DNA from: Xenophilus aerolatus
Lineage (GTDB): Bacteria; Pseudomonadota; Gammaproteobacteria; Burkholderiales; Burkholderiaceae_C
NCBI GenBank assembly: GCA_030418545.1
Contig: QAIB01000004.1
Coordinates: 372,001-436,000 of the forward strand
DNA length: 64,000 nt
Direction of reading: 5' to 3'
The position numbers were made by a program, and so were the translations under genes. Positions 1 to 7,799 of the stretch are shown here, piece by piece; the stretch's first letter is position 1; every line of letters begins with the position of its first letter. A model generated the notes under the pieces. That model was not told the DNA's origin and searched no databases. It saw nothing but the letters and a program-made list of their open reading frames with translations.

Positions 1-1283
1 TTGACCAGGATGCCATGCCGCGCCGCCACGCCGGTGCCGGCCATCACGGCCACCGGCGTCGCCAGGCCGAGCGCGCAGGGGCAGGCGATGACCAGCACCG
101 CCACCGCATGCACCAGCGCCGTCTCCAGGCCCGCGCCGCTCCAGCCCCAGGCCAGCCCGGTGAGCAGCGCCAGAACGAGCACCGCCGGCACGAACACCGC
201 GGCCACGCGGTCGACCAGCTGCTGGATCGGTGCCTTGGCCGCCTGCGCGTCCTCCACCAGGCGGATGATGCGGGCCAGCACGCTCTCGGCACCCGTGGCC
301 GTGACCTCGGCCACCAGGCGGCCATCGCCGTTGACCGAGCCGCCGGTGAGCCGGTCGCCCGCCGACTTGGCGACCGGCAGCGGTTCGCCGGTGAGCATCG
401 ATTCGTTGACGGCGGACTGCCCCTCGACCACGCGCGCATCGGCCGGCACGCGTTCGTTGGGCCGCACCACCAGCAGGTCGCCCACGCGCAGTTCGGCCAC
501 CGGGACCTCCAGTTCCTGCACCTCGGGCCCGCGTTGCCGGCGCAGGTGCGCCACCTCGGGCCGCAGCTGCTGCAGCGCGCGGATGGCCGCCGTGGCCTGG
601 CGCTTGGCCCGCGTTTCCAGCCACTTGCCCAGCCGCACCAGCGCGATGACCACGGCCGAGGCCTCGAAGTACAGGTGCGGCTGCCCATGGCCCGCATGCG
701 GGCCCGCGGCCCAGCGCCACCACAGCCACAACGACAGGCCGAAGGCCGCGCTGGTGCCCAGCGCCACCAGCAGGTCCATGTTGCCGGTGCCGGCCCGCGC
801 CGCATGCCAGCCCGCGCGGTAGAAGCGTGCGCCCAGCCAGAACTGCACCGGCGCCGCCAGCACCAGCTGCAGCCAGGGCGGCAGCATCAGGTCCACGCCG
901 AAGGGCATGGCCAGCATCGGCAGCAGCAGCGGCAGGCACAGCAGCAGGCCGACCGCGACGGGCCCGAATCCGGCCCAGGGCGATGCAGCCTCCACAGCGG
1001 CGGCGGCCTCGGCGCGCGGCGAATAGCCGGCATCTCGCACGGCACGGCTGAGGCGGGCGCGCAGCGCATCGGCCGCCTCGCCCTCCAGCGGGGTGGCCTG
1101 CACGCGCGCGCTTTCGGTCGCCAGGTTGACGCTCGCAGCGGCCACCCCCGGCACCTTCTGCAGCGCACGCTCGACGCGCGACACGCAGGACGCGCAGGTC
1201 ATGCCCTCCACGCCGAGGTCGAGCGTCAGCGGCGCCGTGGGCGCCGCGCGGGCGTGGGAGGGAGCGGTGATCGAGGTGTCCAT
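1..1283 (-). CDS. copA: Copper-translocating P1B-type ATPase (partial, C-terminus beyond window)
   Basis: An inner-membrane pump that uses ATP to export Cu(I) from the cytoplasm. The 427 residues present begin with a heavy-metal-associated domain with GMTCASC (C30, C33), followed by membrane segments, the actuator domain with its TGEP motif, and the metal-binding CPC motif in transmembrane context (about residues 401-403, followed by ALGLATP). The phosphorylation loop (DKTGT) and ATP-binding domain lie beyond position 1, so the gene is cut by the window edge. The ATG at 1283 is only 8 bases from the -10 of a CueR-type promoter, so the message may be leaderless or the true start may lie further in. 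It is divergent from copZ and cueR, which supports the copper assignment. Confidence 0.95.
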   Translation of the reverse strand, partial: MDTSITAPSHARAAPTAPLTLDLGVEGMTCASCVSRVERALQKVPGVAAASVNLATESARVQATPLEGEAADALRARLSRAVRDAGYSPRAEAAAAVEAASPWAGFGPVAVGLLLCLPLLLPMLAMPFGVDLMLPPWLQLVLAAPVQFWLGARFYRAGWHAARAGTGNMDLLVALGTSAAFGLSLWLWWRWAAGPHAGHGQPHLYFEASAVVIALVRLGKWLETRAKRQATAAIRALQQLRPEVAHLRRQRGPEVQELEVPVAELRVGDLLVVRPNERVPADARVVEGQSAVNESMLTGEPLPVAKSAGDRLTGGSVNGDGRLVAEVTATGAESVLARIIRLVEDAQAAKAPIQQLVDRVAAVFVPAVLVLALLTGLAWGWSGAGLETALVHAVAVLVIACPCALGLATPVAVMAGTGVAARHGILV

Positions 1284-1290
1284 GGAACGA

Positions 1291-1321
1291 AGCCTGAGGC
1301 CTCACATCATGGCAAGGTCAA
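1291..1321 (-). promoter_or_regulatory. CueR-type promoter/operator for copA
   Basis: On the minus strand a -35 TTGACC (1316-1321) and a -10 CAGGCT (1291-1296) are separated by 19 bases. This over-long spacing is the hallmark of MerR-family promoters, which the regulator untwists. The first half of the spacer is nearly identical to that of the opposing copZ promoter. The predicted transcription start falls at about 1284, next to the copA ATG. Confidence 0.8.
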
Positions 1322-1368
1322 GCCCACGCCGCCCGCGAGGTCGGCCTGGGGGATTTTCAGCAGGGCGC

Positions 1369-1399
1369 TTGACCTTGCCATGATGGAAGGGTTCAGACT
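1369..1399 (+). promoter_or_regulatory. CueR-type promoter/operator for copZ-cueR
   Basis: A -35 TTGACC (1369-1374) and -10 CAGACT (1394-1399) are separated by a 19-base spacer containing an imperfect dyad (ACCTT...GAAGG), as in MerR/CueR promoters. Transcription would start near 1406 and leave a leader of about 30 bases with an AAGGAAA-type ribosome site before copZ. Because cueR lies downstream, the regulator probably also controls its own expression. Confidence 0.85.
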
Positions 1400-1435
1400 G
1401 CATCCATCGTCACTGCAAGGAAGAAAGGAAACCTC

Positions 1436-1648
1436 ATGAGCCAGAAATTCCAGGTCGAAGGCATGAGCTGCCAGCACTGCGTCCAGTCGGTCCAGAACGC
1501 GGTGTGGACGGTGGACCCGAAGGCCCAGGTCACCGTCGACCTGCCCACGGGCCACGTCGACGTGCTGAGCACGCAGGCCCGCAAGGACCTGGTCGCCGCC
1601 ATCGAGGACGCCGGCTACCGCGTGCAAGGCGGCGACGGCGGCGCCTGA
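1436..1648 (+). CDS. copZ: Heavy-metal-associated domain copper chaperone
   Basis: A 70-residue cytoplasmic protein made of a single ferredoxin-like metal-binding domain. The GMSCQHC motif (C12, C15) is the Cu(I) site, and the length is that of CopZ-type chaperones that deliver copper to CopA or to the regulator. It follows a CueR-type promoter and is separated from cueR by 11 bases, so the two are probably co-transcribed. The purine-rich GGAAGAAAGGAAA stretch supports the start. Confidence 0.93.
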   Translation: MSQKFQVEGMSCQHCVQSVQNAVWTVDPKAQVTVDLPTGHVDVLSTQARKDLVAAIEDAGYRVQGGDGGA

Positions 1649-1659
1649 GCGACCTGGCC

Positions 1660-2079
1660 ATGACCACGACCGCACCGGTGGCCATCGGTGTCGCGGCCGA
1701 ACGCTCGGGCGTGTCGGCCCGCATGGTGCGCCACTACGAAGGGCTGGGCCTGCTGCCCTCGGTGGCCCGTACCGAAGCCGGCTACCGGCAATACACGGCG
1801 GCCGACATCCACACCCTGCGCTTCATCAAGCGCGCCCGCGACCTGGGCTTCTCGATGGAGGAGATCGCCGAGCTCGTGGGCCTGTGGCACAACCGCCGCC
1901 GCGCCAGCGCCAGCGTCAAGCGCATCGCGGAAAAGCACCTGGGCGACCTGGAGGCGCGCATCGCCGGCCTCCAGGCCATGCAGCGCACCCTGTCGCACCT
2001 CGTCCATTGCTGCCATGGGGACGGGCGTCCCGACTGCCCCATCCTGGACGACCTGGCCGGCGGCACGCCGGCTTTCTGA
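1660..2079 (+). CDS. cueR: Cu(I)-responsive MerR-family regulator
   Basis: A 139-residue transcription activator with an N-terminal winged helix-turn-helix (SGVSARMVRHYEGLGLL), a dimerisation coiled coil, and a C-terminal metal loop with C118 and C126. The eight-residue spacing and the following PIL match the Cu(I)-binding loop of CueR; MerR itself has a different arrangement. The family activates promoters with 19-base spacers, and two of these lie directly upstream. The ATG at 1660 is chosen because the helix-turn-helix begins about ten residues later, as is usual in the family. Confidence 0.93.
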   Translation: MTTTAPVAIGVAAERSGVSARMVRHYEGLGLLPSVARTEAGYRQYTAADIHTLRFIKRARDLGFSMEEIAELVGLWHNRRRASASVKRIAEKHLGDLEARIAGLQAMQRTLSHLVHCCHGDGRPDCPILDDLAGGTPAF

Positions 2080-2119
2080 TCCCTCCGCCTTGGCCGGGCG
2101 CGGCTGGCGGCGCCTGGTC

Positions 2120-2530
2120 GGCCGCTTTCCCACAAGCGCGCCGGTTCTCCCCACAAAGCTTGGATAACTTTGTGGGCAACTCATGCACTTTGTTGTAAAG
2201 CTTCCGCAACTTGTTGATTTCAAAGGGGAATCAACAGTCTGCTGAATTTTTGTGCAGTGCACATTTCCGCCTGCGCACCCTCCTTTCCCAGATTTCCGAC
2301 CCCCTGTCAAAGGACAACTCTGGGGAGAGTTCTGGCACAAGCGGGGGCTTATCCACAGGGCGGCGACGCGCCGCCAGGTTGTTCGCCGCGGCGCGACAGC
2401 ACGGACGCACGGGTGCGCACAGGGGTTGGGGCACGGCAACTGCCTGTCGGCACTGGGAAAAATCGCCCTGTCCACAGCGAAGTGCGACCCTTAGCTACTA
2501 CTACTAATCAGAAATAGAAGACATAAGAAT
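2120..2530. other. Origin-like region with DnaA-box-like sites and a DnaA-trio-like run
   Basis: This gene-free stretch is richer in A+T than its surroundings. It holds one perfect DnaA box TTATCCACA (2349-2357) and weaker matches, each with two mismatches (TTTCCCACA 2126-2134, CTTGGATAA 2159-2167, TGTGGGCAA 2171-2179, CTGTCCACA 2468-2476). The last is followed by a short GC-rich piece and then CTACTACTACTA (2495-2506) running into an AT-rich tail. This order matches the basal unwinding element of bacterial origins (DnaA box, GC cluster, DnaA-trio). Inverted repeats lie at 2150-2176 and 2212-2236. Origin function is inferred. The alternative is a DnaA-titration or regulatory site. Confidence 0.5.
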
Positions 2531-2560
2531 GAATTCAGGGGACAGCCTCCGTTGGAAAAA

Positions 2561-2577
2561 AAGACCGGAGTCCGGTC
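2561..2577 (-). terminator. Second terminator downstream of the TerB-like gene
   Basis: A perfect 7-bp stem, GACCGGA/TCCGGTC with a one-base centre, is followed on the minus strand by a run of seven T. It lies beyond a first terminator at 2597-2623, so two terminators in a row separate the minus-strand gene from the origin-like region. Confidence 0.6.
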
Positions 2578-2596
2578 CCGCCGTGCGTGCCCGGAC

Positions 2597-2623
2597 AAAA
2601 AAGAAGCCGGCTCGCGCCGGCTT
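2597..2623 (-). terminator. Rho-independent terminator of the TerB-like gene
   Basis: The stem AAGCCGGC/GCCGGCTT (2604-2611 and 2616-2623) has a four-base loop. On the minus strand it is followed by C and then six T (2597-2602). It sits about 40 bases after the stop of the minus-strand gene ending at 2665. Confidence 0.85.
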
Positions 2624-2664
2624 GAAAACGGGAGGGCGACGTTCCGTCGCCGGCGCGCGAGCGC

Positions 2665-3678
2665 TCAGGCGCCGCTGCCCCTCACCAGGGCCAGCACCTT
2701 CCCGGCGTCGAGGGTGCGTGCCTGGGCCTGCATGTCGGGCAGATAGCGCGACTGCAGCGCCTGGCCTTCCTGCACCACGCCGGCGAAGGCGTCCTTGAGG
2801 GTCTGCGCCGACAACTGCCGTCCGCCGGCGTAATAGCGCTTGGCCACGTGGCCAAGGGCGTAGGTGCTGGCGAAGCTCATGCCCGAGCTCACGGCCTGCC
2901 GGCCCACGCCGCGCAGCAGGCCGCCGCCGACCTTGCCGAGCAGGCCGCCGAGCAGCTTGCGCCCGGCCTGCTCCAGGTACTGCGAGGTCAGCCCCACGCC
3001 GACGGTGGCCAGGAAGTCCTTCACGTGCCCCTTGTCGAGTTCGTAGCCATGCGCCTTGCCGATGCCGTACACCAGCTTCATCTGCAGCGGGATGATGGCC
3101 AGGGTGGACAGCGTCTCGGGCAGCAGTTCGAGGGCGCCGTTGAGAATCGAGGCCCGCAGGATCTGCGCGTCCAGCGCCGCCTCGTCGACCTGTGCAGCCG
3201 CCGGGGTGGGCGTCGTGGCCGGCAGCGACGCCGGAACCGGCACCGGCCCCGCGGCCGTGGGTTCGATGGACGACAGCATGGCTTCCACCTCGGCATTGCG
3301 CCCCAGCGGTGCGTCGGCCACGGCCTGGGCCTGCTGCGCGAACTGCGCCGCCGGGCCGCCGGCCAGGCCCAGGGCGCCCTGGAGTTCGGCCAGGAAGGCC
3401 TGTTCCGGCCCGCTCTGGGCGCCGTCGGCGTCGCAGACGCACACGGCCATCTCGTAGGCCAGCTGGCGCGCCTCGGGGCTTTGCAGGCCGGCCACGGCGT
3501 CGGCCAGCGCGACGCGTTTCATCAGCACGTCCTGGTACAGGCTCGACAGTTCGCCCGCCTGGGCCAGCCCGTCGGCGATGCGGCGCACCTCGTCGCGCTC
3601 GCGGGCGTGTTTCTCGCCATCGACGAAGGCGGCCATGAGACAGAGGGTGACGATGCTGCGCTGGTCCTGGGGGGTCAT
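2665..3678 (-). CDS. TerB-like / DUF697-type protein of unknown function
   Basis: A 337-residue protein. Residues 1-110 resemble the helical TerB (tellurite-resistance B) fold, with conserved acidic positions in a DGE...ERDEVRRIAD context and a later CDADG segment. Residues about 125-170 are a Pro/Ala-rich linker. Residues 175-337 contain hydrophobic helices (LSTLAIIPLQMKLVYGIG; a Gly-rich LLGKVGGGLLRGVG) resembling DUF697/YcjF-like regions. It may associate with the membrane. No enzymatic motif was recognised and no tellurite gene is near, so tellurite resistance should not be assumed. It stands alone with its own terminators. Confidence 0.75.
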   Translation of the reverse strand: MTPQDQRSIVTLCLMAAFVDGEKHARERDEVRRIADGLAQAGELSSLYQDVLMKRVALADAVAGLQSPEARQLAYEMAVCVCDADGAQSGPEQAFLAELQGALGLAGGPAAQFAQQAQAVADAPLGRNAEVEAMLSSIEPTAAGPVPVPASLPATTPTPAAAQVDEAALDAQILRASILNGALELLPETLSTLAIIPLQMKLVYGIGKAHGYELDKGHVKDFLATVGVGLTSQYLEQAGRKLLGGLLGKVGGGLLRGVGRQAVSSGMSFASTYALGHVAKRYYAGGRQLSAQTLKDAFAGVVQEGQALQSRYLPDMQAQARTLDAGKVLALVRGSGA

Positions 3679-3853
3679 GTGAGGGCTCCTGTTGGAAGTG
3701 GAAAGGATGCGGAATGGCCACAGCTTGCCGCCGGGGCACGGCTGCCGACACGCTCAACCTCAATTTCGTATTGAATACTTTCAGGCTACAAGCCAAAATG
3801 CGAGCCGCTTCGCCGTCCCATCCAACTTTTCTTTTGCTCTTCGGAGAACACCG

Positions 3854-4678
3854 TTGTTCGCTGCCGAAGCCCTGCACGACGCCCCCTTCTTCGGCTGGTT
3901 GAGAGCCCTGCTCGACCTGCCGCCGCTGCGGCAATGGCGCAAGTGGATGTACCGGCGGCGTTTCCTCGACAACCCGGGCGACAGCCTCTTCATGGGCCGC
4001 TACCCGAGCTTCGAGGCGGCGGCGGCCGACCTGCCGTCCAGCCTGCCCGAGCCGATCGGCGGCGAGATCGTGCTGGGCCTGGAGCGCAGCACCCAGGTGC
4101 GGCCCGACGACTACCCCCTGCTCTTCTGGCTGGGGCGTTCCTTCGACATCGGCCTGCGCACCGTGTTCGAGCTGGGCGGCCACGTGGGCATCAAGTACTA
4201 CGCCTTCCGCCGCGTGCTGCCCCTGCCCGACGGCCTGCGCTGGACGGTGTGGGACCTGCCGCCGGTGGTCGAGCGCGGCACCGAGCTGGCCACCCTTCGC
4301 GCGCCGGAGGGCATGCTGCGCTTCACCACCGACCTGGAGGAGGCGAGCGGCAACGACATCCTGCTGGCGTCCGGCTCGCTGCCCTACTTTCCCGAGCGGC
4401 TGACCGAGATCCTGGCGGCCATGGCGGTCAAGCCGCGGCGCATCCTGCTCAACGCGATCGCCGTGCATCCGAACGAGACCTTCTACACCGTCAACAGCCT
4501 CACCCTGGCCTTCCGTGCCTACCGCATCCAGGCCTGGGAAGAGCTGCAGGACGAACTCGAGGCGGCCGGCTACATGCGGCGCGACGTCTGGCGCAACGAG
4601 GGCCAGCCGATCCAGGTGCCCTTCGAGCGCGACGGGGACCAGGTGTATTACGTGGGCGGCTGCTACGACTTGAGATAA
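3854..4678 (+). CDS. Methyltransferase-like protein of the TIGR04325 type
   Basis: A 274-residue protein whose features (an FMGRYPSFEAA segment, a central FELGGHVGIKYY where a SAM-binding glycine loop would lie, and VWDLPPVV) match the putative methyltransferase family often found with surface polysaccharide genes. The substrate is unknown. The TTG start at 3854 is chosen because GGAG lies seven bases upstream and no ATG or GTG in frame fits as well; earlier in-frame sequence is AT-rich and does not resemble coding sequence. The gene is isolated. The AT-rich upstream stretch (about 3765-3840) probably holds the promoter. Confidence 0.75.
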   Translation: MFAAEALHDAPFFGWLRALLDLPPLRQWRKWMYRRRFLDNPGDSLFMGRYPSFEAAAADLPSSLPEPIGGEIVLGLERSTQVRPDDYPLLFWLGRSFDIGLRTVFELGGHVGIKYYAFRRVLPLPDGLRWTVWDLPPVVERGTELATLRAPEGMLRFTTDLEEASGNDILLASGSLPYFPERLTEILAAMAVKPRRILLNAIAVHPNETFYTVNSLTLAFRAYRIQAWEELQDELEAAGYMRRDVWRNEGQPIQVPFERDGDQVYYVGGCYDLR

Positions 4679-4870
4679 CCCACCCCCGTTTCGTCCGTGC
4701 TTCGCACGGCCGCATACCCCCTCAAGGGAGCACACCCTGCGGCCTGGCAGAGCCAGTTCCGCGGGTGTCCCCGCACGGCCTGCTCCGCGGCCTCTCGCCC
4801 AGGGGGACACCGAGGCCGCAGTCGTCCGATGCGTCGTCCTGCCGAGTGCCGTCGTCGTAGGATCGCGGCC

Positions 4871-5626
4871 ATGTCCAGCACGCGGCCGCGCATCCTCATC
4901 GCCGAAGACGAATCCGGCATCGCCGACACCCTGCAGTACGTGCTGCAGAGCGATGGCTTCACGCCCGTGTGGTGCGCCACGGCCGAGGCGGCGATCGCGA
5001 GCTTCGAAGCCGAGCCGCCGGCACTGGCCATCCTCGACGTCGGCCTGCCCGACATGAACGGCTTCGAGCTCTTCAAGCGCCTGCAGGCCCGCATGCGCGA
5101 CACCGGCGGGGCCGAGGTGCCGATGGTCTTCCTCACCGCCCGCAGCGACGAGATCGACCGCGTGGTGGGGCTGGAGCTGGGCGCCGACGACTACATCGCC
5201 AAGCCCTTTTCGCCGCGCGAACTGGTGGCGCGGGTGCGCACCATCCTGCGCCGCAGCCAGCGCGCGGGCGTGGCTGCGCCGGCGCCTGCCACTGCCCCGG
5301 CGCCCGCCGCACAGGCCGCACCGCTGCCCTTCGTGGTCGACACCGAGCGCATGCTGATCCGCTACTACGGACGGCCGCTGGAACTCTCGCGCTACGAGTA
5401 CGGCCTGCTGCGCCTGTTCGTGCAGCGGCCCGGCCGCGTGTTCACGCGCGACGAGCTGCTGTCGATGGTGTGGGACGACGCGAGCGACAGCTTCGACCGC
5501 ACGGTGGACGCGCACATCAAGACCCTGCGCGCCAAGCTCAAGGCCGTGGCGCCCGAGGTCGACCCGATCCGTACCCTGCGCGGCACGGGCTACGCGCTGA
5601 ACGAGGACCTGCCGGCGAGGCCTTGA
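4871..5626 (+). CDS. creB: CreB-type OmpR-family response regulator
   Basis: A 251-residue two-component regulator. The receiver domain occupies residues 8-125, with acidic pocket E12/D13, phospho-acceptor D56 (ILDVGLPD), and a downstream TAR and K motif (DDYIAKPF). An Ala/Pro linker leads to an OmpR-type winged helix (about 155-247; RYEYGLLRLF, RTVDAHIKTLRAKL). The ATG at 4871 opens immediately before the receiver domain. The partner kinase creC follows, and creD lies 3 kb downstream on the opposite strand, which supports the Cre assignment over other OmpR regulators. CreBC systems respond to growth conditions and, in several genera, to beta-lactam or peptidoglycan stress. Confidence 0.88.
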   Translation: MSSTRPRILIAEDESGIADTLQYVLQSDGFTPVWCATAEAAIASFEAEPPALAILDVGLPDMNGFELFKRLQARMRDTGGAEVPMVFLTARSDEIDRVVGLELGADDYIAKPFSPRELVARVRTILRRSQRAGVAAPAPATAPAPAAQAAPLPFVVDTERMLIRYYGRPLELSRYEYGLLRLFVQRPGRVFTRDELLSMVWDDASDSFDRTVDAHIKTLRAKLKAVAPEVDPIRTLRGTGYALNEDLPARP

Positions 5627-5645
5627 AATGCGGGATCGGGCAGCC

Positions 5646-5741
5646 GTACGCGAAGGACGCAAAGGCTTCGCGAAGAACGCGAAAGAAGTCCTTCGAATTT
5701 TTCTGCGTCCTTCGCGAGACCTTCGCGCCCTTCGCGTATGG
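5646..5741. repeat. CGCGAAGG hairpin element, copy 1 (between creB and creC)
   Basis: A roughly 96-bp inverted repeat. The left arm carries repeats of CGCGAAGG, AACGCGAAA and similar units; the right arm carries their complements (GCGTCCTTCGCG, CCTTCGCGCCCTTCGCGTA). The centre is AT-richer and variable. Two more copies lie at 19595-19700 and 20666-20774. In RNA it would form a long stem inside the presumed creBC transcript. Confidence 0.9.
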
Positions 5742-5760
5742 AGGTCCGCTTTTGATCTAA

Positions 5761-5811
5761 TCGGCCCGCAGCGCCCGTCCCGCTTACGCAGGAAGCTATG
5801 AATTTCGTAGC
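5761..5811 (-). repeat. GCTAT...ATAGC dispersed repeat, copy A
   Basis: About 51 bases read on the minus strand. It starts with the short dyad GCTAC...ATAGC, continues with CTGCGTAAGCGGGACGGGCG and ends with a CTGCGGGCC-type tail. It matches the copy at 50870-50921 closely and lies 18 bases before creC. Confidence 0.9.
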
Positions 5812-5829
5812 AAACGCGCACCCCGCCTG

Positions 5830-7296
5830 ATGCTGTCCCGCCGCACCCGCATCTTCATCGGCATCCTGCTCATCTACGTGGTGGGCATCGGCTTGCTGCT
5901 CTACCGCGTGATGGGCGACATCGACCCGCGCTACCGCGAGTCGGCGGAGGAATCGCTGGTCGAGACCTCGCAGCTCATCGCCAGCCTGGTCGAGCAGGAC
6001 GTGGTGGCCGGCGCCATCAACACCGCGCGGCTGGAGCCGCTGTTCCGCACCGTCTATGCACGCGAGTTCTCGGCGCAGATCTACAACCTGCACAAGCGGC
6101 GCGTGGAGCTGCGCGTGTACGTCACCGACCGCGCGGGGCACGTGCTCTTCGATTCGACGGGGCGCGCCACCGGCGCCGACTTCTCGCAGTGGCGCGACGT
6201 CAACCGCACGCTCGCGGGCCAGTACGGCGCGCGCTCCTCGCGCGACGTCGAGTCCGACCCGCTGAGCTCGGTGATGTACGTCGGCGCGCCGGTGCGCTGG
6301 AACGGCGAGATCGTCGGCATGGTCAGCGTCGGCAAGCCGGTGCAGAGCTTCGGCCAGTTCGTCGAGGACGCGCGCACGCGCACGCTGTGGGTGGGCATCG
6401 GTTCGGCGGCGGCGCTGCTGGTCTTCGCACTCATCCTCTCGGTGTGGCTGGTGCGGCCCTTCGGGCTCACCGCCGACTACCTGCGCTGGCTGCGCCGGCA
6501 GCGTGGCTTCCATCCGGTGCGCATGGTCCGCCAGGCCTTCGGCATGCTGCGTGGCGCCGTGCACGAGATGCGCGATGCCGTCACCGGCCGAAACTACGTC
6601 GCCGACTACGTCCAGACCTTCACGCACGAGGTGAAGAGCCCGCTGTCGGCCATCCGCGGCGCGGCCGAGCTGCTGCAGGAAGAGGGCATGCCGCCGGCGC
6701 AGCGCGAGCGCTTCCTGGCCAACATCGCGCGCGAGACCCAGCGCATCCAGGAGATCGTCGACCGCATGATGGAGCTCACCGCGCTCGAGACGCGGCGCGT
6801 GCTCGACCGCGTCGAGCCCGTGTCCCTGCGTCCGCTGCTCGAAGAGGTGGCCGACGGCGCGCAAGCCGCGGCCGCGCTGCGCCAGGTGCAGGTGCGGCTG
6901 GAACTGCGCGCCGATGCGGCAACCGAGGGCGACCCCTTCCTGCTGCGCCGCGCCGTGAGCAACCTGCTGGCCAACGCCATCGACTTCTCGCCGGCCGGGG
7001 GCAAGGTGGTGTTGGGGCTGGCCGCCACCTCGCGCCAGGTGCGCATCACTGTGCGCGACCACGGGCCCGGCATTCCCGACTACGCGAGCGACAAGGTGTT
7101 CGAGAAGTTCTACTCGCTCGCGCGGCCCCACAGCCAGAAGAAGAGCACCGGCCTGGGCCTGGCCTTCGTCAAGGAGATCGCCACCCTGCACCGCGGGCGC
7201 ATCGAGCTGGGCAATGCAGCAGGCGGCGGTGCGATGGCCACGCTGACGCTGCCCCTGGGGCAACTGCCGCGGGACTCGGGCCGGATCGGGCTGTGA
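5830..7296 (+). CDS. creC: CreC-type sensor histidine kinase
   Basis: A 488-residue inner-membrane kinase. A first membrane segment (about 8-25) and a second (about 185-210) enclose a periplasmic sensor region. A cytoplasmic linker leads to the HisKA motif FTHEVKSPLSAIRG (H266), an N box (NLLANAID), a G1 box (DHGPGIP) and a G2 box (STGLGLAFV). It would autophosphorylate and pass phosphate to D56 of creB. It is 203 bases from creB; the gap holds two repeat elements, so co-transcription is likely but mRNA processing between the genes is possible. Size and order match the CreC family. Confidence 0.88.
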   Translation: MLSRRTRIFIGILLIYVVGIGLLLYRVMGDIDPRYRESAEESLVETSQLIASLVEQDVVAGAINTARLEPLFRTVYAREFSAQIYNLHKRRVELRVYVTDRAGHVLFDSTGRATGADFSQWRDVNRTLAGQYGARSSRDVESDPLSSVMYVGAPVRWNGEIVGMVSVGKPVQSFGQFVEDARTRTLWVGIGSAAALLVFALILSVWLVRPFGLTADYLRWLRRQRGFHPVRMVRQAFGMLRGAVHEMRDAVTGRNYVADYVQTFTHEVKSPLSAIRGAAELLQEEGMPPAQRERFLANIARETQRIQEIVDRMMELTALETRRVLDRVEPVSLRPLLEEVADGAQAAAALRQVQVRLELRADAATEGDPFLLRRAVSNLLANAIDFSPAGGKVVLGLAATSRQVRITVRDHGPGIPDYASDKVFEKFYSLARPHSQKKSTGLGLAFVKEIATLHRGRIELGNAAGGGAMATLTLPLGQLPRDSGRIGL

Positions 7297-7343
7297 CGCG
7301 GCGGTTCACGAGACATTGAAGTGCAGGAGAAGGAGAGAAATCG

Positions 7344-7763
7344 ATGAACGTACTGAAACTGCTGATCGTGCTGGCCATCGTGGGCGCGGGCTACCACCAC
7401 TGGAAGTCGTCGTCCGGGCCCTCGGGGCCCGCGTCGGCCGCAGCCTCGCGCTCGACCAGCGGCTTCGTGGCATTGCCGCGCGCCGAAGGCCAGAGCGACC
7501 GTGCGGTCTTCGTGGTGGCCGCGCAGGACTGCCCGGAAGAGGATGCCCAGCGCGCGGACCGGCTGGCCGAGGACCTCGACCGCAAGGGCATCCCCGTGGT
7601 GCGCACCCACAACGTCAGCTTCCGCTTCGAAGGCGGCGACGCCGGGCAGGCGGCGGCGGTGTCCGCGGTGATGCGAGGGCCCCTGCCGATCGTCTTCGTG
7701 CGCGGCCGTGCGAAAGCCAACCCGAGCCTGGCGGACGTGATGGCCGAATACGGCGGCGCCTGA
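7344..7763 (+). CDS. Membrane-anchored thioredoxin/glutaredoxin-like protein
   Basis: A 139-residue protein with an N-terminal hydrophobic segment (residues 4-16) acting as signal or anchor, a Ser/Ala linker, and a domain from about 40 on whose pattern suggests a glutaredoxin-like fold (AVFVVAAQDCPEEDAQRADRL, then a PLPIVFVRG stretch in the cis-Pro position). There is a single Cys, so a classical CxxC dithiol site is absent. AGGAGAAGGAGAG upstream gives a strong ribosome site. It follows creC by 47 bases and may belong to that operon. The function is not known. Confidence 0.7.
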   Translation: MNVLKLLIVLAIVGAGYHHWKSSSGPSGPASAAASRSTSGFVALPRAEGQSDRAVFVVAAQDCPEEDAQRADRLAEDLDRKGIPVVRTHNVSFRFEGGDAGQAAAVSAVMRGPLPIVFVRGRAKANPSLADVMAEYGGA

Positions 7764-7799
7764 GGCCGCCGGCGGCAGCTGGCGCCGGGGCCGGCGCGT

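Noticed and set aside
15-1439. A long plus-strand open frame opposite copA
   Set aside because: It is the antisense of copA. The composition (His, Arg, Gln, Ala) is that of a shadow frame in GC-rich DNA, and copA has all its motifs on the minus strand.
2251-2263. The palindrome TGTGCAGTGCACA as a specific operator
   Set aside because: It lies inside the origin-like region, but no family with this site was recognised and a 13-bp palindrome can arise by chance.
2665-3678. Annotation as a tellurite resistance gene
   Set aside because: Only a TerB-like fold is suggested; no ter operon is present, so resistance should not be inferred.
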